The position numbers and the translations under genes are program-made. Source: Acidimicrobiales bacterium (lineage in GTDB: Bacteria; Actinomycetota; Acidimicrobiia; Acidimicrobiales; SZUA-35). From it: 64,000 nt of DNA. Under the pieces are notes generated by a model. It did not search any database and was not told the origin of the DNA. It saw nothing but the letters and a program-made list of their open reading frames with translations. Below, piece after piece: positions 8,446 to 16,649 of the stretch. Numbering within the stretch: position 1 is the stretch's first letter; each line of letters begins with the position of its first letter. The DNA is taken from positions 434,001-498,000 of the forward strand of contig JAWKIO010000005.1 in assembly GCA_041394265.1 (NCBI GenBank). Reading direction: 5' to 3'.

Positions 8446-8886
8446 GTGAAGGCCTCGCACTCCCATTTTCGTACCACACCGTTCGCCCGCCTCTCCCTCC
8501 TGCTCGGGGCATCGGCGCTGCTCCTCGCGTCGTGTGGCGGGAGCGAGGCGGTGGCCGATGACGAGTCGTCGAATGTCACGAACCTGGCCTTCGTCGATGA
8601 CGAGTTCGCTGCCGCCACCACGTCGACCACCCTGATCGCCGCCGCCCCCGACGTGCTCCTCAGCGAGGCTGACGGCGCCATGGTGCGCTTCGAAGCCACC
8701 TGGATCTGTGAGCTGCAGCGACGCACGTTCCAGACGCAGGACGGTCGCGAGGAAGCCCTCCGCGAGAAACTGACCGACTCCGGTCTGACCGAGGACGAGT
8801 ACCACGAGTTCCGAGCTCGAGTGAACAGCGATCAAGACCTTCGCGACTCGATCCTGTACAGCTACCAGGAGACGTGCCGACCGTGA
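8446..8886 (+). CDS. Small lipoprotein of unknown function
   Basis: A 146-residue protein with a short basic N-terminus, a hydrophobic stretch (LSLLLGASALLLA) and a lipobox ending in SCGG, so it should be lipid-anchored outside the membrane. The mature part has a Thr/Ala/Ser-rich linker and then a charged helical region (TWICELQRRTF ... EDEYHEFRARV) with two cysteines (WIC and the C-terminal ETC). The GTG at 8446 is chosen because AGAGG lies just upstream and the signal peptide begins there. It forms a pair with the secreted protein that starts four bases after its stop. Confidence 0.7.
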   Translation: MKASHSHFRTTPFARLSLLLGASALLLASCGGSEAVADDESSNVTNLAFVDDEFAAATTSTTLIAAAPDVLLSEADGAMVRFEATWICELQRRTFQTQDGREEALREKLTDSGLTEDEYHEFRARVNSDQDLRDSILYSYQETCRP

Positions 8887-8890
8887 GTCG

Positions 8891-9700
8891 GTGAGTGACA
8901 TGGCCCTGCTCCGCCGTGCGCTGGTCGTCGCTGCCGCCGCGGCAGTGAGCCTCACGGGTCAGGTGCCGACCGCCGACGCCCAGGAGCCGCCGGCCGATCG
9001 TGTGCACGTGTCCCAGCCGATCCTGCTCTCCGACATGTCACTGCCCTGGATCGAGGGATTGGATCGGTGGGTCTCGCTGAGCTGGACCTCACAGGCCGAC
9101 CTCGACGACTTCTCCGTCACGGTCGTGCCGAGTTCGGCCGATGTCGCCGTTGCGTACGAGGACCCGTCGCTCGGCCATGCCGAGCTGGTTGGCGGATCGG
9201 AACTCTCGGCGAACGAGATCGACGCCACCATGTTCTTCCTCGATCCTGGCGCCGATGCCGGCGAGGCATTCGATCTCGAGCTGATCGTGTCGTGGCGCCT
9301 CGATGGCGAGCTCCAGACCGGGACCCAGACGATCCACGTCGAGCAACGGACTCCGGGCGACGGCCCGTTCCTGCTGCTGACCGACAGCGCCCGAGTGCCG
9401 GCGCTGGGTGACGGCGCCCGGAACTGGGTGTCGCTCAGCTTCCTGGGCCTCCGGGACGACATCCGGGACTTCAGCGTGTCGGTCCAGGGCGAGCTGCCGG
9501 TCTACTACCCGCAACGATCGTTCACGAGCCTGCATCACGATGCGGTCCTGATGGAGGACGAGCGCGACGTCGCGCGGTTCTGGCTCGATCCGTCGAACAT
9601 CGAGCCCGGTGACTACGAACTCGACATCGTGGTCACGTACACGATCGACGGTGATGGACCTCAACAGTTGCACGCTCCGCTACACGTGTTGGTCGACTGA
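8891..9700 (+). CDS. Secreted two-repeat beta-rich protein
   Basis: A 269-residue protein with a signal peptide (LLRRALVVAAAAAVSLTG, cleavage near ADAQ). The mature part is an internal duplication. WVSLSWTSQADLDDFSV near residue 60 matches WVSLSFLGLRDDIRDFSV near residue 177, and both halves end with an LDP-x-D/E-L-x-V-x-W/Y pattern. Each half is about 110 residues and looks like a beta-sandwich. No enzymatic motif is visible, so it may be an adhesive or binding module working with the upstream lipoprotein. An ATG at 8900 is an alternative start. Confidence 0.7.
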   Translation: MSDMALLRRALVVAAAAAVSLTGQVPTADAQEPPADRVHVSQPILLSDMSLPWIEGLDRWVSLSWTSQADLDDFSVTVVPSSADVAVAYEDPSLGHAELVGGSELSANEIDATMFFLDPGADAGEAFDLELIVSWRLDGELQTGTQTIHVEQRTPGDGPFLLLTDSARVPALGDGARNWVSLSFLGLRDDIRDFSVSVQGELPVYYPQRSFTSLHHDAVLMEDERDVARFWLDPSNIEPGDYELDIVVTYTIDGDGPQQLHAPLHVLVD

Positions 9701-9718
9701 CTTGATCCCGTGAGGCGT

Positions 9719-10930
9719 TCAGTGGCGACGCCGTTCGGCTTGACGGCGTAGCTCGCGCCGGGCGATGGCCATCAGGTGGACCTCGTCCGGTCCGTCGGCG
9801 ATCCTCAGCGACCGCAGCTGGGCGTACATTCGAGCGAGTGGGACATCGTCGGAGACGCCCGCCGCACCGAACACCTGGATGGCCCGATCGACGACCGTCG
9901 TCGCCGTCTGCATCACCTGCACCTTGATGACCGACATCTCGGGGGCTGCCGCCTTGTCGCCGTCGCGATCCATGAGCGCCGCAGTGCGCAACGTCAGCAG
10001 ACGCGCGGCATCGATCTGGATCCGCGCTTCGGCGATCCAGTCCTGTACGTTCGCTCGACTCGCCACGGTCTGACCGAAGGTCGAGCGGTCCTCGGCCCGC
10101 TCACACATGAGCGACAGGGCGACCTCAGCCAGACCGATCGTTCGCATGCAGTGCTGCACACGCGCCGGTCCGAGTCGAGCTTGACCGATGGCGAACCCTC
10201 CGCCGATCTCACCGAGGAGCGCATCGCCGGGGACCCGGACGTTGTCGAACTCGAGCTCGCAGTGGCCATGGTCGTCGAGGTAGCCGAACTTGGGCAGGTT
10301 GCGGACGATCGTGAGGCCAGGTGTATCGAGCGGCACGATGAACTGGCTCTGACGGTGATGGCGGGGAGCGTCCGGATCCGTGCACGCCACGGCGATCACG
10401 AAGGCGCAGTTCGGGTGCAGCACCCCGCTGATCCACCACTTCCGACCGTTGAGGATCCAGTCGTCACCGTTCCGGACGGCGGACATCGAGATGTTGGCGG
10501 CGTCCGACGACGGCACATGCGGCTCGGTCATCGCAAAGCCCGAGCGGATTGCGCCGTCGAGCTGGGGCTCGAGCCACCGCTCACGTTGTTCGTCGGAGGC
10601 ATAGATGGCCAACGCGTCACCGTTCACGCTGCTCGGGGCGTCACTGTTCGTGACCTCTTGGGCGAGCGCGCACGTTCCCAGGACTTCGGCGAGCGGTGCG
10701 TATTCGACCATCGACAGTCCGGGGCCATAGCGAGGATCACGAACGCAGAGATTCCACAGCCCCGCGTCCTTCGCCTCGGCTTTCAGGCGTTCGACGGTCG
10801 GCGGCTGCCGAGTCGGGTCGGCCGTGCGTTCGCCGGCGACATCGGCTTCCGCCGGTCGCACTCGGTTCTCGATGAAGGCACTGAGTGCCGCAACCCTGGC
10901 AAGCGTTGCATCATCGTGATCGAAGTTCAT
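9719..10930 (-). CDS. Acyl-CoA dehydrogenase (ACAD10/11-like)
   Basis: A 403-residue FAD enzyme catalysing alpha,beta-dehydrogenation of an acyl-CoA. Visible are the substrate/FAD loop FAMTEPHVPSSDAANI, the beta-domain ILNGRKWWISGV, the RSTFGQ-V motif, and the C-terminal RIADGPDEVHL typical of the ACAD10/11 branch. A strong AAGGAG lies just before ATG 10930. It is 34 bases downstream of a CoA-transferase and nitronate monooxygenase gene pair, so it may belong to the same operon for activating and oxidising an organic acid. The substrate is not predictable. Confidence 0.9.
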   Translation of the reverse strand: MNFDHDDATLARVAALSAFIENRVRPAEADVAGERTADPTRQPPTVERLKAEAKDAGLWNLCVRDPRYGPGLSMVEYAPLAEVLGTCALAQEVTNSDAPSSVNGDALAIYASDEQRERWLEPQLDGAIRSGFAMTEPHVPSSDAANISMSAVRNGDDWILNGRKWWISGVLHPNCAFVIAVACTDPDAPRHHRQSQFIVPLDTPGLTIVRNLPKFGYLDDHGHCELEFDNVRVPGDALLGEIGGGFAIGQARLGPARVQHCMRTIGLAEVALSLMCERAEDRSTFGQTVASRANVQDWIAEARIQIDAARLLTLRTAALMDRDGDKAAAPEMSVIKVQVMQTATTVVDRAIQVFGAAGVSDDVPLARMYAQLRSLRIADGPDEVHLMAIARRELRRQAERRRH

Positions 10931-10964
10931 CGGCTGCTCCTTCTCATCGGCCGTGACGGGAGGT

Positions 10965-12257
10965 TCACGGTGCCGACTGCCGGGCGACGATGCCATCGGC
11001 GACGAGGCGCTCGATCGTCGTTTGGTCGTAGCCCAACTCCGCCAGCAACTCTTCGGTGTGTTCACCGTGTGCCGCGACCATGCTGCGGGCACGGTAGTCG
11101 GTACCGCTCAAGGTGATCGGGGCCGACGGCATGGTGTAGCGACCGAGCGTTGGATGGTCGGCGGTATAGATCAGACCTGCGGCGTGGGCGTCGTCGTCGA
11201 GCAGCACCTGTTCCAGGGTCCGGACCGGACTTGCGGGGATCCCGGCGGCGTCGAGCCGAGCGAGGACATCGTCGGTCGTCGCCGCCGACATCGCCGCCGC
11301 GAGCTGCCGGCGGATCGATTCGAGCAGGACGGGACGCCTGTCGCGGTCGGCCCAAGCCGGCGTGGTGCGGGGATCCACGAGTCCGAACAAGTCGCACAGT
11401 CGCTGGCCCATGGCGCCGGTGGCCCCGACCGAGACGGCGCCGTCACTGGTGTCGTAGGTGGTCATGAAGAACACGACGGGTGAGGTCCGCAGCACGCGGT
11501 CGCGGTGCAGCGAGGCGAAGCCTTCGCCGGACTCCCGTCGTGCCGCCAGCTCGCGCTTCCATCCGTCGGTCGACTCGAACACGCTGGCCGAACGGTGTTG
11601 GGCGAACAGCGCTGCGTGTGCGAGGGAGGTGCCGACACGTTGGCCGACACCGGTGATCTCACGATGGCGAAGCGCAGCAGCGACACCGAAGGCGAGCAGC
11701 AGGCCGGCAATGTAGTCGCACAGGTACGCCTCGTAGTGTCCCGGACGTCCCTCGTCGTCGGTGTTGGTCGAGAGCCGCAATCCGCTCCACGACGCAGCGA
11801 TCAGATCGAGACTCGGCCGATCGGCCAACGGCCCGGTGTCGCCATAGCCATTGATCTCGCCGTAGACGAGGCGCGGGTTGTCCTTGCGCAATGTGTCGAA
11901 GTCCAGCCCCAACCGAGACGCGGTCCCCGGACGCAGATTGGTGATCAACACGTCGGCTCGAAGGGCGAAGGACCTGGCAAGGTCCCGACCCTCGACGGAC
12001 GACAGATCGAGGGGGATCGCCCGCTTCCCCCTGGCCTTGACCACGTACTGGCGGCCGTCGCCCCAAGCCGAACCATCGGCCGTCCGCAGCGGATCGGTCT
12101 GTCGTGTCTGATCGCCGGTCACCGGTTCGAGCTTCACGACATCGGCTCCGCCGTGGGCGAACAGTTCGGCGGCGATCGGTGCGGCGACGAACTGGCCGAT
12201 CTCGAGCACGCGAACGCCATCGAAGAGCCCCACCAGGTCGTCGAGCGGCTCGTCCAT
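10965..12257 (-). CDS. CaiB/BaiF-type (family III) CoA-transferase
   Basis: A 430-residue protein of the formyl-CoA transferase / CaiB family, which moves CoA between carboxylic acids. Features include LEIGQFVAAPIAAELFAHGGADVVKLE at the N-terminus, VLITNLRPGTASRLGLDF, and the aspartate in AYLCDYIAGLLLAFG, which fits the catalytic Asp that forms an acyl anhydride. The C-terminal domain is complete (LEQVLLDDDAHAAGL). Its ATG shares one base with the stop of the upstream gene (TGATG), showing tight coupling. It probably activates the substrate later dehydrogenated by the downstream enzyme. Confidence 0.9.
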   Translation of the reverse strand: MDEPLDDLVGLFDGVRVLEIGQFVAAPIAAELFAHGGADVVKLEPVTGDQTRQTDPLRTADGSAWGDGRQYVVKARGKRAIPLDLSSVEGRDLARSFALRADVLITNLRPGTASRLGLDFDTLRKDNPRLVYGEINGYGDTGPLADRPSLDLIAASWSGLRLSTNTDDEGRPGHYEAYLCDYIAGLLLAFGVAAALRHREITGVGQRVGTSLAHAALFAQHRSASVFESTDGWKRELAARRESGEGFASLHRDRVLRTSPVVFFMTTYDTSDGAVSVGATGAMGQRLCDLFGLVDPRTTPAWADRDRRPVLLESIRRQLAAAMSAATTDDVLARLDAAGIPASPVRTLEQVLLDDDAHAAGLIYTADHPTLGRYTMPSAPITLSGTDYRARSMVAAHGEHTEELLAELGYDQTTIERLVADGIVARQSAP

Positions 12258-13363
12258 CAACGAGTGCGATCGGCGAGCGCGTCGAGCGCCGCCTCGGTGT
12301 CGGCAACGAGGTCGCTCATGACCTCGTGCACGGTCGTGCGACGATCGAAGAAGGCGACGCTCTGCCCCGCCGGCGAATGCATGAGGGGCTGGATCTCGTG
12401 GCGCTCGATCTGGCCGAGGATGTCGCCCACCAGGATGTCCTGGTATGGCATCTTGAGCGGCTCGGGCGCGCCCGGCGCCGACCACTCGTCGGTCCACGCC
12501 GTACGGATCTGACGCAGGGTCTTGCCCGAGTCGGCCCGGGAGATGATCGCATCGGCCGACCCACCGGCGATGAGTTTGTCGAGGACCTGCGGCTCGAGGT
12601 GCTCCTCTTCGCAGAACAACCAGGCCGTCCCCAGCCACACCCCGACCGCCCCCATGGCCATGGCCGCAGCGATGTGGCGGCCGGTGGCGACCCCGCCCGC
12701 CGCCACCACGGGCACATCACCGGCGACATCGACGATCTGAGGAACCAGCGAGAACGTGCCGACGGGACCGGTGTGGGCGCCGGCGTCGGTGCCCTGGGCG
12801 ACCAGGATGTCGGCGCCGGCCTGCAGCGCCTTCAACGCATGCTTGGGTTGGCCAACCAGGCTGACGAGGGTCTTGCCTCGCTCCTTCGCCGGACCGATCA
12901 CCCATTCGGGGCTTCCGATGCCCAACGCCAGCACGCTGATCGAGGAGTCCATCACCACATCGACCTGTTCGCGCGCCATCTGCTCGCTGCGGACGAAGCG
13001 AGACCGCATCCCCGGCGTGTCGTCGTCGGGCACGCCGTACTTCTCGCGCATGGCACCGATGAACGCACGGTGCGCATCGGGGATCGCCGCCTCGATCTCG
13101 TCGCGGTTGTCGCGCTCGGGCATTCCCGGTGGGATCACGAGATCGAGTCCGTAGGGCAGATCGCCAAGCTCGGCGGCCATCCGGCTGACGCCTTCCTCGA
13201 TCTCACCCGGCGTCGACCGGGTTGCTCCCCAGATGCCGATGCCACCGGATCGCGAAACGGCGATGGCGGCGTCGAGCGAATGGGTGAAACCGAAGATCGG
13301 CACCTGGGCACCAAGACGCTCACAGAGCTGGTTGCGGAGTCGCTTGCTGGTCACCTGGGTCAT
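12257..13363 (-). CDS. Nitronate monooxygenase-family flavoprotein
   Basis: A 368-residue FMN-dependent TIM-barrel protein of the 2-nitropropane dioxygenase / nitronate monooxygenase family. Signatures are PIFGFTHSLDAAIAVSRSGG, the phosphate-binding VAQGTDAGAHTG containing the family histidine, and VPVVAAGGVATGRHIAAAMAMGAVGVWLGTAWL. Many members in actinobacteria do not act on nitroalkanes and sit in CoA-catabolism operons, as here, so an enoyl reductase-like or protective role is possible. It is the first gene of the three-gene run and is divergent from the ROK regulators. Confidence 0.88.
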   Translation of the reverse strand: MTQVTSKRLRNQLCERLGAQVPIFGFTHSLDAAIAVSRSGGIGIWGATRSTPGEIEEGVSRMAAELGDLPYGLDLVIPPGMPERDNRDEIEAAIPDAHRAFIGAMREKYGVPDDDTPGMRSRFVRSEQMAREQVDVVMDSSISVLALGIGSPEWVIGPAKERGKTLVSLVGQPKHALKALQAGADILVAQGTDAGAHTGPVGTFSLVPQIVDVAGDVPVVAAGGVATGRHIAAAMAMGAVGVWLGTAWLFCEEEHLEPQVLDKLIAGGSADAIISRADSGKTLRQIRTAWTDEWSAPGAPEPLKMPYQDILVGDILGQIERHEIQPLMHSPAGQSVAFFDRRTTVHEVMSDLVADTEAALDALADRTR

Positions 13364-13413
13364 CGTTCGTGCGCCTTGTTTCTCTCAACTCGGATCCGGG
13401 CTGCGTCACACCC

Positions 13414-13419
13414 TAGGCT
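13414..13419 (+). promoter_or_regulatory. -10 element for the first ROK gene
   Basis: TAGGCT lies eight bases before the ATG at 13428, in the 64-base divergent gap with the nitronate monooxygenase gene. No ribosome site is seen. Confidence 0.45.
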
Positions 13420-13427
13420 GCTGCTTC

Positions 13428-14600
13428 ATGCCGAGTCAGATGAACGATGCCCATGAGGCCATGCGCCCGGCCTCGCTTCGTTTGGCCAACGCCGCCCTCG
13501 TCCTCGATCGGCTCGCCGACGGGCGGCCGGCATCTCGTGCCGAACTCGCAGAGCGGACCTCGCTCAGCCCGCAGGCGCTGGGCGCGATCCTCGCCGACCT
13601 GGTCTCCTCAGGTCTCGTGGCCGAGCAGACGCGAGAAACCTCGACGCCCGGCCGACCACCCATCGAGTATGCGCTGCATCCCACCGGATCCTTCACGGCG
13701 TCGATCGTGGTACGGCAAGTCGACTTCTTCGTCCTGATCGACGATGCGTTGCGCCGACGTGTCGCCACGGTGCGCCACCGATATGAGGCCGGCCCCCTCG
13801 CCGCTCCGTTGATCGCAGCGATCGTCTCGGTGCTGCGCCGCACGACCGACGAGTTCGGTCTCGACATGGCTCGGCTCGCCCACCTGGAGTTCGCCGTCCA
13901 GGGCACCATCGGCGAGCACGGAAGGATCGTGGGCACCACGCCGGCGTGGGACGAGCGCGATGTCGACGTCGTCGACGCCATCGTCGATGAACTCGGCCGG
14001 CCGATCGAGGTCACGGCCACCAGCGTCGATCGGGCCCAGGCGATGCATGCCCTGACGCAGATCGAGCACGGGCCGAATGATCTCGTCGCCATCCTCCACG
14101 TGGGCTTCGAGACGCGCCTCATGCTCGCCAAGGGTTCGGAGTTGGTCGGCAACCGTTTCGGTGACGGCGGCCTCCTCACCCACTTCCCTGTGCCAGGGAA
14201 CGAGCTGCGCTGCGAGTGCGGCGAGACCGGCTGCCTCGGCACCGTGTCGGGCGGCCGCTCCGTGGTCGCCCACTACCGAGCGGCCGGCGACACCAGCGTG
14301 TCCACGCCGGCCGAGATCATCGATCGCATCGGCCAAGGCGATCAACGGGCCATCGAGGCCGCACAGGTCTCGATCGACTGGTTGGCCCGCGGCGTGACCC
14401 CGATCCTCGCCATGCTGCGACCCGACCGCATCGTCTGCGCCGGTGGCGGCGTCGGCCGTCCGGAAAGTCCGGGAGCGATGCGCCTCGTCGACGCCCTGCG
14501 GGCCCAGCTCGGCGACCGCCTCACGGATCGACCGATCTGCGTCGTCGCTCCCTCGTTCGTGGTCGATGCTCCGCAACCGTTGGTGTCACCAGGCGGCTGA
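13428..14600 (+). CDS. ROK-family transcriptional regulator
   Basis: A 390-residue protein with an N-terminal winged helix (RAELAERTSLSPQALGAILADLVSSGLV) followed by a ROK sugar-kinase-like domain. The zinc motif CECGETGCLGT is intact. The canonical ATP-binding glycine-rich motif at the beginning of the ROK domain is not recognisable, and the kinase DxGxT is replaced (VVRQVDFFVLID), so it is a regulator rather than a kinase. It lies next to its paralogue at 14621 and divergent from the 13363-9719 operon, which it may control. The ligand is probably a sugar or derivative. Confidence 0.85.
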   Translation: MPSQMNDAHEAMRPASLRLANAALVLDRLADGRPASRAELAERTSLSPQALGAILADLVSSGLVAEQTRETSTPGRPPIEYALHPTGSFTASIVVRQVDFFVLIDDALRRRVATVRHRYEAGPLAAPLIAAIVSVLRRTTDEFGLDMARLAHLEFAVQGTIGEHGRIVGTTPAWDERDVDVVDAIVDELGRPIEVTATSVDRAQAMHALTQIEHGPNDLVAILHVGFETRLMLAKGSELVGNRFGDGGLLTHFPVPGNELRCECGETGCLGTVSGGRSVVAHYRAAGDTSVSTPAEIIDRIGQGDQRAIEAAQVSIDWLARGVTPILAMLRPDRIVCAGGGVGRPESPGAMRLVDALRAQLGDRLTDRPICVVAPSFVVDAPQPLVSPGG

Positions 14601-14607
14601 TCAGGCC

Positions 14608-14613
14608 TAGCCT
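14608..14613 (+). promoter_or_regulatory. -10 element for the second ROK gene
   Basis: TAGCCT lies seven bases before the GTG at 14621. This suggests the second ROK gene has its own leaderless promoter, although it follows the first by only 20 bases. Confidence 0.4.
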
Positions 14614-14620
14614 TGCCACG

Positions 14621-15784
14621 GTGGCAGATCGAGAGCGACACGTTGCGGTTCGACCGGCGGGCATTCGCGCCGCGAACGCCGAGCTGGTGCTGCAATCCCT
14701 GGCGGACGGCCGGGCGGCCACACGATCCGAGCTTGCCGAACGGACCTCACTCACCCCGCAGGCGCTGGGCCCGATCCTCGGCGATCTTGTCAACGCAGCA
14801 CAGGTCATCGAGGCGCCGAGCGAACGCCCGGGTCCTGGCCGCCGACCCTCGGAGTATCGGCTCGACCCGCTGGGCAGCTTGCATGTCGAGGTCGTGATCC
14901 GCTTCGCCGGTCATCACGTCGTCGTGCGTGATGCGCTCGGTGGGCTGTTGCAGTTCCGACGTCAGCGGCACGTGGCTGGACCGGGACCCGCCCGTCTCGT
15001 TCGGTCGCTTGCCACCACCGTTCGCACGATGGTCACCGACCAGGGGGCCGAAGTCGGGGCCGCAACCACCCTCGCCATCACCATCGAAGGCATCGTCGAC
15101 GAGTCACGGCAGCTGGTACTGCAGACGCCGGCGTGGCGCGCCACCGACGTTGCCCTCGCTCCCCTGTTCGCGAAGCATCTCGGCCCGGAGATCCAGGTAT
15201 CCACGACGAGCGCGGAACGAGCGCTCGCCGCACGGGCGCTCGACGTGATCCAGCCACCGGCTTCGGACCTCGTCGCCATCATCCAGATCAGCAACCAGTC
15301 CCGTCTGATGCTCGCCGTCGACGGCGAGGTCATCGACAACCGCCTCGGGAGCAGCGGTCGGCTCGCGCACCTGCCGGTCGAGGGCAACGACCGGCCGTGC
15401 GAATGCGGACGGACAGGCTGCCTCGGCACCGTGTCGAGCGGGGCGGCCGTCGTGCGGGTCTACCGCGAGCTCACCGACATCCAGCTCGACGCAGGCGTCG
15501 ATGTCATCGATCGTGTGCATCGAGGCGATCCGGATGCGATCGAAGCAGCCCGCCGCTCGACCGAGTGGCTCAGTCGTGCACTGGGGCCCCTCCTCCGGAT
15601 GGTGCAGCCGGACCGGCTGATCGTCACCGGAGCAGTCGGGCGCGAGGGAAGCCGCGGGGCGGCGGCGCTCGTCGAAACGTTGCGTTCCCATCTCGACGAC
15701 GATCTTCGCTGCGTACCGATCCACGTCGTCCAACCCGAGTTCGGCACCATCGACGAGTCACTCGCCTCGGTGCTGCTGGGCTGA
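14621..15784 (+). CDS. ROK-family transcriptional regulator (tandem paralogue)
   Basis: A 387-residue close paralogue of the preceding gene. It has the same helix-turn-helix pattern (RSELAERTSLTPQALGPILGDLV), the same zinc motif with substitutions (CECGRTGCLGT) and the same domain order. The N-terminus before the helix-turn-helix (VADRERHVAVRPAGIRAANAELVLQ) matches the first gene's RPASLRLANAALVLD. The GTG start is chosen because it is the first start after the previous stop. The pair arose by tandem duplication and could form hetero-oligomers or regulate separate targets. Confidence 0.84.
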   Translation: MADRERHVAVRPAGIRAANAELVLQSLADGRAATRSELAERTSLTPQALGPILGDLVNAAQVIEAPSERPGPGRRPSEYRLDPLGSLHVEVVIRFAGHHVVVRDALGGLLQFRRQRHVAGPGPARLVRSLATTVRTMVTDQGAEVGAATTLAITIEGIVDESRQLVLQTPAWRATDVALAPLFAKHLGPEIQVSTTSAERALAARALDVIQPPASDLVAIIQISNQSRLMLAVDGEVIDNRLGSSGRLAHLPVEGNDRPCECGRTGCLGTVSSGAAVVRVYRELTDIQLDAGVDVIDRVHRGDPDAIEAARRSTEWLSRALGPLLRMVQPDRLIVTGAVGREGSRGAAALVETLRSHLDDDLRCVPIHVVQPEFGTIDESLASVLLG

Positions 15785-15809
15785 GCGGCACCGCTCGACC
15801 CCAGATGGT

Positions 15810-16649
15810 TCAGGTCAGCGGTCGTTGCCCCGTCGGCACGCCAAACGACGGCGGTCGCTTCTCGAGAAAGGACTGGCGGGCCTCGGCCGCGTCGGCGGTA
15901 CTACGGATCAGCACCTGATTCCGTGCCTCGAGCGCCAGCGCGGCATCGAGGCTGGGGGCGTGGAGGTTCGTCCACATCACCTCCTTGGTCGTCGAGAGCG
16001 CCATCGGCGCGTTCTCGGCGAGTTGCTCCGCCAGCTCGCAGGCCCGGTCGAGCAGTTCGCCGGGCTCGGTGACGGTACTCACGAGGCCGGCTCGTAGTGC
16101 CTCGTCGGCCAGCATTCGCCGACCGCTCAGCATCAGGTCGAACGCCAGCGCCGGACCGATCAGCTTGGGCAGGAAGTACGACAGGCCCATCTCGCAGCCG
16201 GAGATGCCCCGCTTGACGAACCCGTCGGCAAACGTCGCGGCCGTACTTGCCAGCCGCAGGTCGCTGGCCGCCGCGATGGCAAGCCCTGCACCGACGGCAT
16301 GGCCGTTCACGGCAGCGATGACCGGGACGGGCACGCGGTGGATCATGCGGACGATGTTGCCCAGCCCGGCATCGAGGTTCTCGAACGCGGCCACCACCGG
16401 ATCGAGGCCACCGTCGGCACCGGCGGCGTCGCGTGCCGCGACCGACTTCACGTCGATCCCGGCACAGAACGCCCGCTCCCCCGAGGCGGTGATGACGATG
16501 GCTCGACAACTGCGATCGGCAGCCGCCGCTGCGACGGCGGCCGGCAATCCCTCGATCATGGCCGGCGAGAGGGAGTTGAGACTGTCAGGTCGGTCCAGTG
16601 TGATGATCGCCGTGGCGTCTCGACGCTCGATGGTCAGGTCATCGGTCAT
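15810..16649 (-). CDS. Enoyl-CoA hydratase/isomerase
   Basis: A 279-residue crotonase-fold enzyme. The oxyanion-hole segments are ERAFCAGIDVKSV and NGHAVGAGLAIAAASDLRLAS; the active-site region around VKRGISGCEMGLSYFLPKLIG is somewhat divergent from canonical hydratases. The start overlaps the upstream ligase stop by four bases (ATGA), making it the third gene of the dehydrogenase-ligase-hydratase operon. The likely role is hydration of the enoyl-CoA made by the operon's dehydrogenase. Confidence 0.9.
   Translation of the reverse strand: MTDDLTIERRDATAIITLDRPDSLNSLSPAMIEGLPAAVAAAAADRSCRAIVITASGERAFCAGIDVKSVAARDAAGADGGLDPVVAAFENLDAGLGNIVRMIHRVPVPVIAAVNGHAVGAGLAIAAASDLRLASTAATFADGFVKRGISGCEMGLSYFLPKLIGPALAFDLMLSGRRMLADEALRAGLVSTVTEPGELLDRACELAEQLAENAPMALSTTKEVMWTNLHAPSLDAALALEARNQVLIRSTADAAEARQSFLEKRPPSFGVPTGQRPLT

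Noticed and set aside
12257..13363. Enoyl-ACP reductase FabK
   Set aside because: The AQGTDAGAHTG segment and overall pattern fit the nitronate monooxygenase group better, and no fatty-acid synthesis genes are adjacent.
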